Made by a program: the position numbers and the translations under genes. A stretch of 64,000 nucleotides of DNA from Paeniglutamicibacter kerguelensis (GTDB lineage: Bacteria; Actinomycetota; Actinomycetes; Actinomycetales; Micrococcaceae). Under the pieces are notes generated by a model, which ran no database searches, was not told the origin of the DNA, and saw nothing but the letters and a program-made list of their open reading frames with translations. Location: NCBI RefSeq assembly GCF_017876535.1, contig NZ_JAGIOF010000004.1:62001-126000 (forward strand), written 5' to 3'. This document shows, piece after piece, positions 17,377 to 26,240 of the stretch (the stretch's first letter is position 1; each line of letters begins with the position of its first letter).

Positions 17377-18315
17377 ATGATCGATTTGCAGGCACTGCGC
17401 TCGCTGGTGACCATTGAGCGGTACGGCTCGGTGATCGCCGCCGCCGACGCGCTCGGCTTCACCGCCTCGGCCGTCTCGCAGCAGATCAAGAAGCTTGAAC
17501 GAACCCTTGACGCCCCGGTGCTCGAACGCCAGGGCCGGGGCGTGCGCTTGACCGAGCGCGGCCACCTGCTGGTGGCGGAGGGCGGCCCGTTGCTGCGCGA
17601 GCTGGAGCGGGTGACCACGCTGGTCGAGTCACCCGTGCTGGCCAAACGCAGGCTGCGGGTCATCGCGTTCTCCACGGCGATGCGCGGGCTGGTTGCCCCG
17701 GCGCTGGCGCTCTACCAATCCAGCGGGGCACACCATGCGAAGCTGGAAACCCAGTTGCGCAGCGTCGAGCCGGAGGCCGCGGTGCAACAGATCGCGCGCG
17801 GGGATGCCGATCTGGCGGTGGTGCACAACTGGAGCTCGATCCCGCTGGCCATTCCGCCGGGCGTGCGTGCGCAGGCCCTCGGGTTCGACGAGGCCGACGT
17901 GGTGCTCCCGGCCAACCACCGGCTGGCGTTCCAAGCCGCCGTCGCCCGCAGCGAGCTCATCGACGAGCCCTGGGCGGCGACCCCGGCCGGGGCCATCTGC
18001 CACGAGGCGCTCATGCGGCTCTTCGCGGACTTGGGAGTGGTGCCGCGGGTGGTGGCCGAGGACCCGGAGTTCGCAACGCTCATTGCGCTGGCCTCCGCCG
18101 GTGTGGCGGTTGCGCTGGTCCCGCGGCTTGGCCGCGGCCCGCTGGACGCCTCGGTGGTGGCCCGCCCGCTGTCCGACGCGCCACAGCGACGCACCATCCA
18201 GGTGATCTACCGCGATTCAATGGCCGGCTCGCCGGCCGTCACCGAACTCACCGGCCTCCTGCGCGAGGTGTTTGAGCGGACCGAGGGCCGGGTCGGCGGG
18301 CAGGGCGCGGGCTAG
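17377..18315 (+). CDS. LysR family transcriptional regulator (ArgP/LysG-like context)
   Basis: 312 aa. The N-terminal winged helix (residues 1-60: LQALRSLVTIERYGSVIAAA, then a recognition helix with TASAVSQQIKKLE) and the periplasmic-binding-like effector domain (about 90-295) are complete. The gene diverges from the EamA exporter and probably controls it. A TAGCAT box ends 6 nt before the ATG with no Shine-Dalgarno, so a leaderless transcript is likely. The effector is unknown; similar pairs in actinobacteria handle amino-acid export (known for LysG/LysE-type pairs), but here it is inference. Confidence 0.9.
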   Translation: MIDLQALRSLVTIERYGSVIAAADALGFTASAVSQQIKKLERTLDAPVLERQGRGVRLTERGHLLVAEGGPLLRELERVTTLVESPVLAKRRLRVIAFSTAMRGLVAPALALYQSSGAHHAKLETQLRSVEPEAAVQQIARGDADLAVVHNWSSIPLAIPPGVRAQALGFDEADVVLPANHRLAFQAAVARSELIDEPWAATPAGAICHEALMRLFADLGVVPRVVAEDPEFATLIALASAGVAVALVPRLGRGPLDASVVARPLSDAPQRRTIQVIYRDSMAGSPAVTELTGLLREVFERTEGRVGGQGAG

Positions 18316-18833
18316 CGCGGCACCACGAAGTTAGTCACGCGCATGTCGCGGCCGTCGACCTCCGCCCACGGCTTTTCGGTTTCCAGGACCGTGAGGCCCA
18401 GTGTCGGGTAGTTCATGGCCAGTTCGTAGACGGCCTCCTCGTCCGAGTCCACGCTTGCCAGCCGCATGGCCAGCTCCTGCAGGACCGGCTGGTGGCCGAT
18501 CACCATGAGCGTGGTGACAGTGTCCGGCGTTTCGTTGATGATCGCGCAAAGCCTGGCGGCCGAGGCGCCGTAGACGCGTGAATCCAGGTACGGCGTCGGG
18601 GCCTTGTCGCCCAGCTCGGAAATCACCCAGGCGCAGGTCGAACGCGTGCGCAAGGCATCGGAGGTGACAATGAAGTCCGGCACCACGTCGTTTTCGCGCA
18701 GCCACGCCCCCGCCGCCGGCGCCTCGCGGTTTCCGCGCGCGGCCAGCGGACGGTCGTGGTCGCCCACGCCCAGGGGGTAGTCGCTCTTGGCGTGGCGCAG
18801 CAAGACGAGGCGTTTCAGGTGGTGCTCACTCAT
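18312..18833 (-). CDS. Histidine phosphatase family protein (SixA type)
   Basis: 173 aa single-domain phosphohistidine phosphatase. The catalytic RHAKSDYP motif is at residues 13-20 and the second histidine is in VIGHQP (about residue 113). This size and the RHAKS form match SixA/SixA-like enzymes, which remove phosphate from phosphohistidine proteins or small phosphates. TAAGCT (18840-18845) sits 6 nt before the ATG with no ribosome site, so a leaderless transcript is likely. It overlaps the convergent LysR gene by 4 bp. Confidence 0.9.
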   Translation of the reverse strand: MSEHHLKRLVLLRHAKSDYPLGVGDHDRPLAARGNREAPAAGAWLRENDVVPDFIVTSDALRTRSTCAWVISELGDKAPTPYLDSRVYGASAARLCAIINETPDTVTTLMVIGHQPVLQELAMRLASVDSDEEAVYELAMNYPTLGLTVLETEKPWAEVDGRDMRVTNFVVPR

Positions 18834-18856
18834 GTACCCAGCTTAGGCCGCTTAAA

Positions 18857-18896
18857 CGTTGGGGGCGTCGCATCAACGGATGCGACGCCCCCAACG
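18857..18896 (-). terminator. Hairpin terminator behind the winged-helix regulator
   Basis: A perfect 18-bp inverted repeat (18857-18874 with 18879-18896), loop AACG, 15 nt after the stop of the winged-helix gene. Confidence 0.85.
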
Positions 18897-18911
18897 GGAT
18901 GGGACCTGGAA

Positions 18912-19709
18912 CTAGATGGTGTATTCCGGGGCGGCCCAGACGACGACCTCGGGGTGCTCGTAGAAGCGGTAGCCCTGGCCGCGCACGGTGCGCACGGTGT
19001 TGGCAAGGCGGCCCAGCTTCGAGCGCAGGCGACGGATGTGCACGTCGATGGTGCGCTCGTTGGGGACCTCTTCGGCGTTGCGCCACAGGTTGCTGAGCAG
19101 CTCGTCGCGGCCCACCGTGCGGGTGCCGTTTTCCACCAGGTAGTTCAGCAGCTCGAATTCCTTGAACGTGAGGTTCAGGGTCTCGCCGTCGAGGTGGACC
19201 TCGCGGCGGGAAAGGTCGATCAGCACGCCGGAGGGGCGCGGTGCCGCGGGGCGGGCGTCGGCGCGCGGGCGGCGGTTGACAGTGGGGTCGCCCAGCGCGT
19301 GGCGGACCACGTCGATGTTCTCGCCCTGTGCACTGGCCGGGGCCAGCGCGACCGCTGCGTGGGTCTGCGCTTCCGGGGAGAGCGTGGCCAGGAAGGCGCG
19401 AACCTGGGTTGCCAGCTTGCCCAGGGAGGTTCCCTGCGCCTGCGCCACCGATTCGTCAAGACCGACATAGAGCACAAAGCCGCGGGCCGTGGTGTCGTTG
19501 GCCACCGGCTGCGGACCCGGGGTGCCGCTCGGGGCGACGATCGGGGTTGGAGCTGTCATCGGTCGAGTCTCATGGGTAGCTGGCACCGCATGAAGCTGGC
19601 GATAACCGGCCGGGGCATAGCCGCCGGGAGTCGTGGTGCGCTGCGCTGCTGCTGCGCGGGACTGGGCGTTGCGGATGGAGACATGGACGTATCCGGACGT
19701 AACCGACAT
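18912..19709 (-). CDS. Orphan winged-helix (OmpR-type effector) regulator
   Basis: 265 aa. The C-terminal part (about residues 160-255) is a complete OmpR/PhoB-type winged helix: LTFKEFELLNYLVENGTRTVGRDELL, then ERTIDVHIRRLRSKLG and TVRGQGYRF. There is no receiver domain with phosphoacceptor Asp; instead the N-terminal half has an Ala/Pro-rich stretch (1-75) and a small domain (75-130, GFVLYVGLDESVAQAQ). It is a stand-alone DNA-binding protein whose activity is set by something other than phosphorylation. GAGG lies 9 nt before the ATG. It has a long upstream region with a hairpin at 19808-19836. Confidence 0.85.
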   Translation of the reverse strand: MSVTSGYVHVSIRNAQSRAAAAQRTTTPGGYAPAGYRQLHAVPATHETRPMTAPTPIVAPSGTPGPQPVANDTTARGFVLYVGLDESVAQAQGTSLGKLATQVRAFLATLSPEAQTHAAVALAPASAQGENIDVVRHALGDPTVNRRPRADARPAAPRPSGVLIDLSRREVHLDGETLNLTFKEFELLNYLVENGTRTVGRDELLSNLWRNAEEVPNERTIDVHIRRLRSKLGRLANTVRTVRGQGYRFYEHPEVVVWAAPEYTI

Positions 19710-19807
19710 GCTGCTTTACCTCTAACTCGTGTGAATGCCACGGAATGGCGCGAATGCTTAGGTGTCCCCAATCCGCCGGTGCGGAATCGGGACCGATGCG
19801 AGTTTCA

Positions 19808-19836
19808 CTGAGCGTCGAAATAGGTTCGACACTCAG
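19808..19836 (-). promoter_or_regulatory. Hairpin upstream of the winged-helix regulator
   Basis: Two 12-nt arms (19808-19819 and 19825-19836) pair with one mismatch around a 5-nt loop, about 100 nt upstream of the 19709 start. It could be an operator dyad or a 5'-leader stem-loop. Confidence 0.4.
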
Positions 19837-20232
19837 CTGGGCATTCGACAACAGCACTGGAGGTGAGTGATCACCACGCCTCCGCGGAGGCCCTGGGTTG
19901 CTGTTGCTGCGCTATTCACAAGTTTCAGTTTCCTCGTAATAATCGGAACCCGCAAGTAACAAACTTCGATTCTGTCCATATGTTGAGACGAACGGTATCG
20001 AAAGTGACCATCATCACATTGCACAGATATGCAATAGACAAGCCGTATAGGTCACGGTATGCCCGATCTTTTGCAAAAGCATGCGCAAAGTGATCAATCA
20101 AGCGCATAACCCTGCAATCGTGGGCAGTCTTACACCCGCAAAACGATCCAAACAATGGGCAATTCAACCGCCCGGTTTAGAAACGCCGTCCATGCCCCGC
20201 ACGGCAGGCAATAAGCTGTATTCAACACGGTT

Positions 20233-20259
20233 CACAGGCCGCGCACAGGGTCATCACAG
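20233..20259 (+). promoter_or_regulatory. Three CACAG boxes at exact 11-bp spacing (PhoP-like operator)
   Basis: CACAG begins at 20233, 20244 and 20255. Direct repeats at 11-bp steps are how OmpR/PhoP-class regulators bind (PHO boxes in Streptomyces; the TCACAGC repeat for mycobacterial PhoP). The boxes lie 34-60 bp before the response-regulator ATG, just upstream of a TACACC -10-like box, which suggests autoregulation. Confidence 0.6.
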
Positions 20260-20292
20260 TCGCGTCCTACACCCCGGATGGAGAGTTGAAAC

Positions 20293-21033
20293 ATGCCAGC
20301 CTCACGCTTTTCTCCCACCCAGCTGCCCCGCCTCACCCACCCGGACGGAACCCCCATCCGGGTCTTGGTGGTCGACGATGAACCCTCGCTTGCCGAACTG
20401 GTCTCAATGGGCACGCGCATGCTCGGCTGGGAAGCGACGGTAGCGCACGACGGGCCCAGTGCCGTCAAAGCGGCACGTACCTCCAACCCGGACGTCTTGG
20501 TCCTGGACTGGATGCTGCCCGGATTCGAGGGCCCAGAGGTGCTCCGCAAGGTCCGCATGTACCTTCCCGAGGTGCCGGTGCTCTTCCTTACCGCCAAGGA
20601 CGCCGTCGAGGACCGCATCGAGGGGTTGGGCATCGGGGCCGACGATTACGTGGCAAAGCCCTTCAGCCTCGAGGAAGTCCTGCTGCGGCTGCACAAGCTG
20701 GTTGAACGCTCCGGCGCCAGCGCCGCCGACACCGCCGAACTCGTCGTGGGCGACCTGGTGCTGAACACCGATTCGCACGACGTCACCCGGGCCGGGGTTC
20801 CCATCAACCTGACCGCCACGGAATTCGACCTGCTTTCATACCTGATGCTCAACGCCCGCCGGGTGGTTTCCAAGGCCCAGATCCTGGACAACGTGTGGCA
20901 CTACGATTTCGGCGGCCAGGCCAACATCGTCGAACTCTACATCTCGTACCTGCGCAAGAAGATCGAGGCCGACTGGCCCCCGATGATCCACACGGTGCGC
21001 GGCGCCGGGTACATGCTGAAGCCCGCACAATGA
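20293..21033 (+). CDS. Two-component response regulator, OmpR/PhoP class
   Basis: 246 aa. The receiver domain spans about residues 22-135: acidic pair Asp28-Asp29, phosphoacceptor Asp72 (VLVLDWMLPG), and the conserved Lys in ADDYVAKPFS. The effector winged helix (about 150-244) ends with ILDNVWHYDFGGQANIVELY and HTVRGAGYML, closely resembling the effector part of mycobacterial PhoP. GGAGAG lies 8 nt before the ATG. Its stop overlaps the kinase start (ATGA). Three 11-bp-spaced CACAG boxes upstream are probable autoregulatory sites. The signal sensed is not known. Confidence 0.94.
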   Translation: MPASRFSPTQLPRLTHPDGTPIRVLVVDDEPSLAELVSMGTRMLGWEATVAHDGPSAVKAARTSNPDVLVLDWMLPGFEGPEVLRKVRMYLPEVPVLFLTAKDAVEDRIEGLGIGADDYVAKPFSLEEVLLRLHKLVERSGASAADTAELVVGDLVLNTDSHDVTRAGVPINLTATEFDLLSYLMLNARRVVSKAQILDNVWHYDFGGQANIVELYISYLRKKIEADWPPMIHTVRGAGYMLKPAQ

Positions 21034-22739
21034 GCAATCACGCACGGCCCCGCATCACGCAGCCGGAGGCACCGGAGAAGGATTCCGGCACCGGCCCGGA
21101 GGACGATCTGTCGGCTTCCGACTCTCCCCCGCCCGCCGGCAGCCCCGCGGCTCCGAACGATCCACCGTTCCCATCCGCACCAGAAGGGACTCCCGAGGAC
21201 CTCCCCCGAGCCGATCCGTCCGCGGAGCACTCATTCTCCCGGCGTTACGGCCACTTCACCCTGCAGCGCCGGCTCCTGCTGGCCCTCATCGGCTCCCTCG
21301 CGATGATCTGCGCGGTGATCGGCCTGCTCATCAACGCCGGCATGCGCCAGACACTGTCCAGCCAACTCAACGAGCAGCTGGCTTTCGCCGCCGACCGCGC
21401 CGAAGCCTACTCACGCTCGCAGGGCCACCCAACGAATCCAGCGCCCCTTTTTGCGCCCGGCCAGGCCTCGGGAACCCTCAATGCCAAGATCGTCTCCGGA
21501 TACCTGTTCGCCGCCGGTGTGCTCGATGAAAAGACCGGCGAGCGCAAGGACATCGTCGACACGGACACGCTGCCGCTTTCGCAGCTGGTGGTCGGTGCCC
21601 CTCCCGTCGTCAGGCACTTGAGCATCGGCGACTACCTGCTCTCTGCCCAGCCGGATCCGGCAAACGGCGGCATCCTGATCACCGGTCTGCCGCTGGAACC
21701 AAACGAGCGAACCATCGCATCCCTGACTTGGCTGACAGTGATCATCTCGACTGCCGGGTTGGCAGCCACCGGGCTGGCCGGCTCGATCATCATCCGCCGC
21801 TCCCTGGCGCCACTGAAGCGTGTCTCGTCCGTGGCTTCCTCGGTGGCCAATGCCGAGCTTGATGCCGGCACCGTGGCCTTGGAGGTACGGGTGGCACCGG
21901 AGGACTCGGTTCCCGGCACGGAATCCGGGGACGTCGGCAACGCGCTGAACGCACTGCTGGACAACGTGGCAACCGCCTTCGCCGCGCGCGAGCAGTCGGA
22001 GGCACAGATGCGCCAATTCGTGGCAGACGCTTCCCACGAGCTGCGCACCCCGCTGTCGGCCATCCGCGGCTACACCGAACTTCTCAGCGCCACCGAGCAT
22101 TTCAGCGACGACGGCCAGCGCTCGCTGGACCGTGTGCTTGAACAAAGCACCAGAATGAGCTCGCTGGTCGAGAATCTGCTGCTGCTGGCCCGCCTGGATG
22201 AGAAGCACCAGCTCAAGAAGGCTCCGGTAAACCTCGGTCAGCTGGTTTCGGAGATCACCGAGGACTTCCGCATCACCACCCCCGACCACCACTGGGTCAC
22301 CCGGGTGCCGGAAACTCCGGTCGTGGTCTCGGCAGACGCCAGTTCGCTGCGCAGGGTCATCACCAACCTGCTGGCCAACGCCCGCAAGCACACCTCGGCG
22401 GGAAACACCGTCATGGTAAGGCTGGACACCGATTCCGCTGCCCAAGAGGCCGTGCTCCAGGTCGAAGATACCGGGGAGGGCATCGACGAGGCGTTCCTGC
22501 CCCACGTCTTCAAGCGCTTCACCCGAGCGGATTCCGCGCGGTCAGGGGCCGACGGCACCACAGGACTGGGCCTGCCCATCGCGCAAGCCATTGCGGAGGC
22601 CCACGGCGGCACCATCTCCGTCGTCTCCAAGCCCGGACAGACTGTATTCACCGTGCGGCTGCCGTTGCCAGACGACGTCCCGCCCAAGCCTGACCACCCG
22701 ACCAAGGTGGCGAAGCCACCCACGCAGCCGAGGGCTTAG
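21030..22739 (+). CDS. Two-component sensor histidine kinase
   Basis: 569 aa from ATG 21030, overlapping the regulator stop. Residues 1-70 are a Pro/Asp-rich cytoplasmic tail, then a membrane helix (about 82-106), an extracytoplasmic sensor of about 130 residues, a second helix (about 235-258) and a HAMP linker. The dimerisation box has phospho-accepting His in ADASHELRTPLSAIRGYTELL. The ATPase domain shows the N box (TNLLANARKHT), G1 (VEDTGEGI), F box and G2 (GADGTTGLGLPIAQAI). All boxes are intact. The long disordered N-terminal tail is unusual and may be a protein-interaction region. It ends with a basic Pro-rich tail. Confidence 0.94.
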   Translation: MSNHARPRITQPEAPEKDSGTGPEDDLSASDSPPPAGSPAAPNDPPFPSAPEGTPEDLPRADPSAEHSFSRRYGHFTLQRRLLLALIGSLAMICAVIGLLINAGMRQTLSSQLNEQLAFAADRAEAYSRSQGHPTNPAPLFAPGQASGTLNAKIVSGYLFAAGVLDEKTGERKDIVDTDTLPLSQLVVGAPPVVRHLSIGDYLLSAQPDPANGGILITGLPLEPNERTIASLTWLTVIISTAGLAATGLAGSIIIRRSLAPLKRVSSVASSVANAELDAGTVALEVRVAPEDSVPGTESGDVGNALNALLDNVATAFAAREQSEAQMRQFVADASHELRTPLSAIRGYTELLSATEHFSDDGQRSLDRVLEQSTRMSSLVENLLLLARLDEKHQLKKAPVNLGQLVSEITEDFRITTPDHHWVTRVPETPVVVSADASSLRRVITNLLANARKHTSAGNTVMVRLDTDSAAQEAVLQVEDTGEGIDEAFLPHVFKRFTRADSARSGADGTTGLGLPIAQAIAEAHGGTISVVSKPGQTVFTVRLPLPDDVPPKPDHPTKVAKPPTQPRA

Positions 22740-22798
22740 CTTCCGCTGCGTTCGCGAAAATCGCGGGATAGACCGCCGGCGAGAACTAGAATCCGGTC

Positions 22799-23347
22799 AT
22801 GACCGTAAATTTCCTGCCGATGTCCCCTGCCGATACCGAGGACGTCATAGCATTCCTGACCTCAAACGGGTTTCCATTCCATGTCCAGGCCGAGCCACAG
22901 CCCCAATCCGTGCGGGCTGGCGTTGAAGGCGGCAGGTTCTGGAATTCGGAGACCCAGGGTTACTGGGTTCTCCGGGACGGTCAGCGCCTCGGCATTGTCT
23001 CGCTTGAGGATCTGCAGGATGCCTCCCCGTTGTTCGACCTGCGCCTGGATGAAGCACATCGCGGCAGGGGCCTGGGCGTGGAAGTCGTCCGTGCGCTCTG
23101 CGACCTGGTCTTCACCACGATGCCCGGTGTCCTGCGTTTCGAGGGGCAAACCCGCGAGGACAACATAGCGATGCGCAAGACCTTCCTGCGGTGCGGCTTC
23201 CTCAAGGAGGCCCACTACCGCATGGGCTGGCCGACCGAAGACGGCGGGCATGTCGCCTCCACCGCCTACGCAATCCTGCGCCAAGACTGGCAGCACGGCA
23301 CGGTAACCACGTTCGACTGGGAAGAGATCCATATCCAAACATCGTGA
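22799..23347 (+). CDS. GNAT family N-acetyltransferase (RimJ/RimL-like)
   Basis: 182 aa. The acetyl-CoA loop RLDEAHRGRGLGVEVVRALC (about residues 80-100) has the GNAT motif A pattern, followed by RFEGQTREDNIAMRKTFLRCGF, where N and the following helix match motif B of the RimJ/RimL type. The substrate is unknown. TAGAAT (22787-22792) ends 6 nt before the ATG and there is no ribosome site, so it is likely leaderless. It is a monocistronic gene that shares a strong convergent terminator with upp. Confidence 0.9.
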   Translation: MTVNFLPMSPADTEDVIAFLTSNGFPFHVQAEPQPQSVRAGVEGGRFWNSETQGYWVLRDGQRLGIVSLEDLQDASPLFDLRLDEAHRGRGLGVEVVRALCDLVFTTMPGVLRFEGQTREDNIAMRKTFLRCGFLKEAHYRMGWPTEDGGHVASTAYAILRQDWQHGTVTTFDWEEIHIQTS

Positions 23348-23367
23348 AGCCGGATCGCGGCTTAAAC

Positions 23368-23421
23368 ACCGTGGCGTCCGTTCCCGCCCCCATGCGGGGA
23401 AGCGGGAACGGACGCCACGGT
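23368..23421. terminator. Bidirectional terminator between GNAT gene and upp
   Basis: A perfect 20-bp inverted repeat (23368-23387 with 23402-23421), followed on the + strand by an A-run that is a T-run for leftward transcription from upp. It lies between convergent genes. Confidence 0.9.
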
Positions 23422-23436
23422 CCAAAAACTGCGGGA

Positions 23437-24075
23437 CTAGTGGGCCACGCCGTACAGGCGGTCGCCGGCGTCGCCGAGGCCCGGAACGATGTAGGACTTC
23501 TCGTCCAGCTTCTCGTCCAGGGAAGCGAGCACCAGGTGCACCTTGTCGTTGTCTCCGTAGGCCTCTTCCAATCGGGCCAGACCTTCCGGGGCTGCGATCA
23601 GGCAGATGCACGTGACATCCTCGGCACCGCGGTCGAAGAGGAACTTGATCGATTCGATCAGCGTGCCGCCGGTGGCCAGCATTGGATCGAGCACGAACAC
23701 CTGGCGGCCGGTCAGGTCCGACGGAAGGCGTTCTGCGTAGGTGATGATGTCCAGGGTTTCCTCGTTGCGGGCCATGCCCAGGAAGCCGACCTCGGCGGTC
23801 GGCACCAGACGGGTCATTCCCTCGAGCATGCCCAGGCCTGCGCGCAGGATCGGCACCACCAACGGGGTCGGCTTGGCGAAGGCGATGCCCGTGGTCACTG
23901 CCACAGGGGTCTCGATCTGGACTTGTACGGTCTTGACCTCGCGCGTTGCCTCGTAGGCCAGCAGGGTCACCAACTCGTCGGTCAGCTGCCGGAATACCGG
24001 CGACGGGGTGTTCTTGTCTCGAAGGACCGATACCTTATGGGCCACCAACGGGTGGTCAATTACCTGTACGCGCAT
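23437..24075 (-). CDS. upp: Uracil phosphoribosyltransferase
   Basis: 212 aa, standard length. It makes UMP from uracil and PRPP in pyrimidine salvage. The PRPP loop [17 protein letters not shown] (about residues 125-141) is intact, as are the N-terminal [21 protein letters not shown] and the C-terminal uracil-binding [11 protein letters not shown]. Start 24075 is the family start; TAGATT lies 7 nt before the ATG with no Shine-Dalgarno, so a leaderless mRNA is likely. Often upp sits next to tadA in Arthrobacter; here an FAD oxidase gene separates them. Confidence 0.97.
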   Translation of the reverse strand: MRVQVIDHPLVAHKVSVLRDKNTPSPVFRQLTDELVTLLAYEATREVKTVQVQIETPVAVTTGIAFAKPTPLVVPILRAGLGMLEGMTRLVPTAEVGFLGMARNEETLDIITYAERLPSDLTGRQVFVLDPMLATGGTLIESIKFLFDRGAEDVTCICLIAAPEGLARLEEAYGDNDKVHLVLASLDEKLDEKSYIVPGLGDAGDRLYGVAH

Positions 24076-24226
24076 GAAGCAAAATCTACCAGCCTGATCC
24101 GGTAAAAATCCCGTTTTCGCCACTGAATTCATCGTGATTCCCGCCATTGACCGGTCCCCCGGACAGGCGGACAATGGGCTACGTTCCGGGCCGGGTGTGG
24201 CCCGGACGCGACTCAAGGTTGGAACC

Positions 24227-25639
24227 ATGGGCACACAGGATTTTCCCGGGGCATCCTCTCTTCGGACGCTGTCCGCTTCCCTGCACGGCACACTTGTCAC
24301 GGCCGCGGACACCGAATACGACGAAGCGCGGACAGTGTGGAACGCCATGATCGACCGCCGCCCGCTGCTGGTCATCAGGGCGGCCGATGTCGCGGACGTC
24401 CCCGTTGCCCTGACCTTTGCCAGGGAGAACAACCTGCCGTTGGCGATCCGTGGCGGCGGTCACAACGTGGCCGGGCACGGCACCGTCGACAAAGGGCTCG
24501 TGCTTGACCTGCGGGCGCTCAACACCGTGCACGTTGATCCCGCGTCACGGGTGGTCCGGACAGGGCCCGGAACACTGCTCGGCGAATTGGACCGTGCCAC
24601 CAGCGCCCATTCACTCGCCGTCCCCGTCGGCGTCGTGTCACAGACCGGGGTGGCGGGCCTGTGCCTCGGAGGAGGATTCGGCTGGCTCACCCGGACCCAT
24701 GGCCTGACCGTGGACAACCTCCTCGCTGTAGACCTGGTCACGGCCGAGGGTGAAGAGCTCCACGCCGATGCCGAAACCAATCCAGACCTGCTCTGGGGTC
24801 TCACCGGCGGCGGCGGAAACTTCGGTGTCGTCACGGACTTCACGTTCAGGGCCCACCCAATGCCGGAAAACCTCTACGCCGGAAACCTCATCTACCGGGC
24901 AGAGCACTGGACGCAAGCCCTGCGCGCGCTGCGCGATTGGTCAACGGGACTGCCCGACCAGATGACCGTCATCGCCACCGTGTTGGTGCCGCCGGCCGAC
25001 TGGGACCTGGGTTCCAAGAGCATCCTCGTCGTCGGTTTCCTGTGGGCGGATCCGGACCAAGCTGCCGGCGCCGCCTGCGTGGAGGCTTTCACCACCGTGG
25101 CTCCCCCGGATGAGCAGGACATCTCGCCCGTCTCTTGGCCCGCATGGCAGTCCGCCATGGACTCGCTGTTCCCCAAGGGCGTGCGCGCCTACTGGAAGAA
25201 CACTGCATTCGATGCCTTGTCGGACGGGGCAATCGACGTCTTGGTCGCCCACGGGACACAGCTCGACTGGCCCGGAACGGCATTCGACATCCACGTCATG
25301 GGAGGCTCCATGGGCAGGGTCCCCGCCGACGCAACCGCATTTCCCGATCGTTCGTCCCCGTTCTGGATCAACATCTACGGGTTCTGGAACGATGCGACCC
25401 GGGACAACCACCACGTGGCATTCATCCGCGGCTTCCACCGCGAGATGCAGCGATTCTCCAGCGGCGGGGAGTACGTGAATTTCTCCAGCGGCGACGAGAG
25501 TCTTCCCCATGGATTCGACGCGCTGGGTGTGTATGGAGCGGAAAAGCTTGCCCGGCTCACGGCGCTCAAACGCCGCTACGATCCTCACAACCGGTTGCGC
25601 TTGAACCACAACATCACCCTGCCCCACGCCGGCGGTTGA
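24227..25639 (+). CDS. FAD-binding oxidoreductase, berberine-bridge-enzyme-like
   Basis: 470 aa. The PCMH-type FAD domain spans about residues 45-215: [14 protein letters not shown] contains the His that carries FAD covalently in the family, followed by [13 protein letters not shown] strands, [24 protein letters not shown] and [10 protein letters not shown]. The BBE C-terminal tail with [13 protein letters not shown] is present. Such enzymes oxidise sugars, alcohols or secondary metabolites. The start at 24227 (MGTQDF) has GGA 4-5 nt upstream and begins at the domain; the frame is open further upstream. It lies between upp and tadA on the opposite strand to upp, and may be a late insertion into that neighbourhood (inference). 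Confidence 0.88.
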   Translation: MGTQDFPGASSLRTLSASLHGTLVTAADTEYDEARTVWNAMIDRRPLLVIRAADVADVPVALTFARENNLPLAIRGGGHNVAGHGTVDKGLVLDLRALNTVHVDPASRVVRTGPGTLLGELDRATSAHSLAVPVGVVSQTGVAGLCLGGGFGWLTRTHGLTVDNLLAVDLVTAEGEELHADAETNPDLLWGLTGGGGNFGVVTDFTFRAHPMPENLYAGNLIYRAEHWTQALRALRDWSTGLPDQMTVIATVLVPPADWDLGSKSILVVGFLWADPDQAAGAACVEAFTTVAPPDEQDISPVSWPAWQSAMDSLFPKGVRAYWKNTAFDALSDGAIDVLVAHGTQLDWPGTAFDIHVMGGSMGRVPADATAFPDRSSPFWINIYGFWNDATRDNHHVAFIRGFHREMQRFSSGGEYVNFSSGDESLPHGFDALGVYGAEKLARLTALKRRYDPHNRLRLNHNITLPHAGG

Positions 25640-25731
25640 AGCTGATTTGGTTCCAAGGCGGCAGGGACTGGACCTGCATCGCCAGCCCAGCGAGCTGCGC
25701 TTCGAGGCACGCCCAAACTAGACTTGGCCGG

Positions 25732-26214
25732 GTGATTCCTGAAAGATCCAGCCATCGTGAGCTCATGGGCCTGGCCCTCGCCGAGGCCCGCGCCGCTCTG
25801 GCCACCGGCGATGTACCCATCGGTGCGCTGATTTTGGGGCCGGATGGCAACGTGCTTGCCACCGGCCGCAACGAACGCGAAGCCCACGGGGATCCCACCG
25901 CGCATGCGGAAGTGATTGCCATCCGAGCGGCCGCGGACGCTCTGCGTGCCTCGGGAAACGACGATGGCTGGCGTCTGGAGGACTGCACGCTGGTGGTCAC
26001 CCTTGAACCCTGCGCCATGTGCGCCGGGGCGATCGTGCTCTCCCGCATCCCCAAGGTCATCTTCGGGGCCTGGGATGAGAAGGCCGGGGCTGTCGGTTCG
26101 GTGTTCGACATCCTGCGCGAACCGCGGCTAAATCACTGGGTCGAGGTCTACCCCGGTGTGCGGGAAGAGGAATGCGCCAAGCTGCTCACTGATTTCTTCC
26201 GCGCAAAGCGGTAG
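25732..26214 (+). CDS. tadA: tRNA(adenine-34) deaminase
   Basis: 160 aa from GTG 25732. The zinc/catalytic motifs of cytidine-deaminase fold proteins are complete: His58-Ala-Glu60 and Pro93-Cys94-x-x-Cys97. TadA converts A34 to inosine in tRNA-Arg(ACG), and two copies of that tRNA are in this window. TAGACT (25719-25724) lies 7 nt before the GTG with no ribosome site, so the transcript is probably leaderless. The frame is open far upstream inside the FAD oxidase gene, but that part is a shadow. Confidence 0.95.
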   Translation: MIPERSSHRELMGLALAEARAALATGDVPIGALILGPDGNVLATGRNEREAHGDPTAHAEVIAIRAAADALRASGNDDGWRLEDCTLVVTLEPCAMCAGAIVLSRIPKVIFGAWDEKAGAVGSVFDILREPRLNHWVEVYPGVREEECAKLLTDFFRAKR

Positions 26215-26240
26215 CGCCCAGGTTTCCGGGAGCGACGTGC

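Larger units (their letters stand above)
19710..20292. other. 583-bp divergent intergenic region
   Basis: Between the orphan winged-helix gene (leftward) and the two-component operon (rightward). Its middle (about 19900-20180) is clearly richer in A+T than the genes around it. It holds a hairpin (19808-19836), GTGATCAC and CCTCCGCGGAGG palindromes (about 19867-19874 and 19879-19890), a TTTTGCAAAA palindrome near 20069, and three CACAG boxes (20233-20259). Short open frames of 60-80 codons in it have no ribosome site and no family resemblance. I see no gene. A small RNA cannot be excluded. Confidence 0.6.

Noticed and set aside
19863..20167. Two opposing frames of about 76-80 codons in the divergent gap
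   Set aside because: No ribosome sites, no family likeness, and frames of this length are expected in an A+T-richer stretch.
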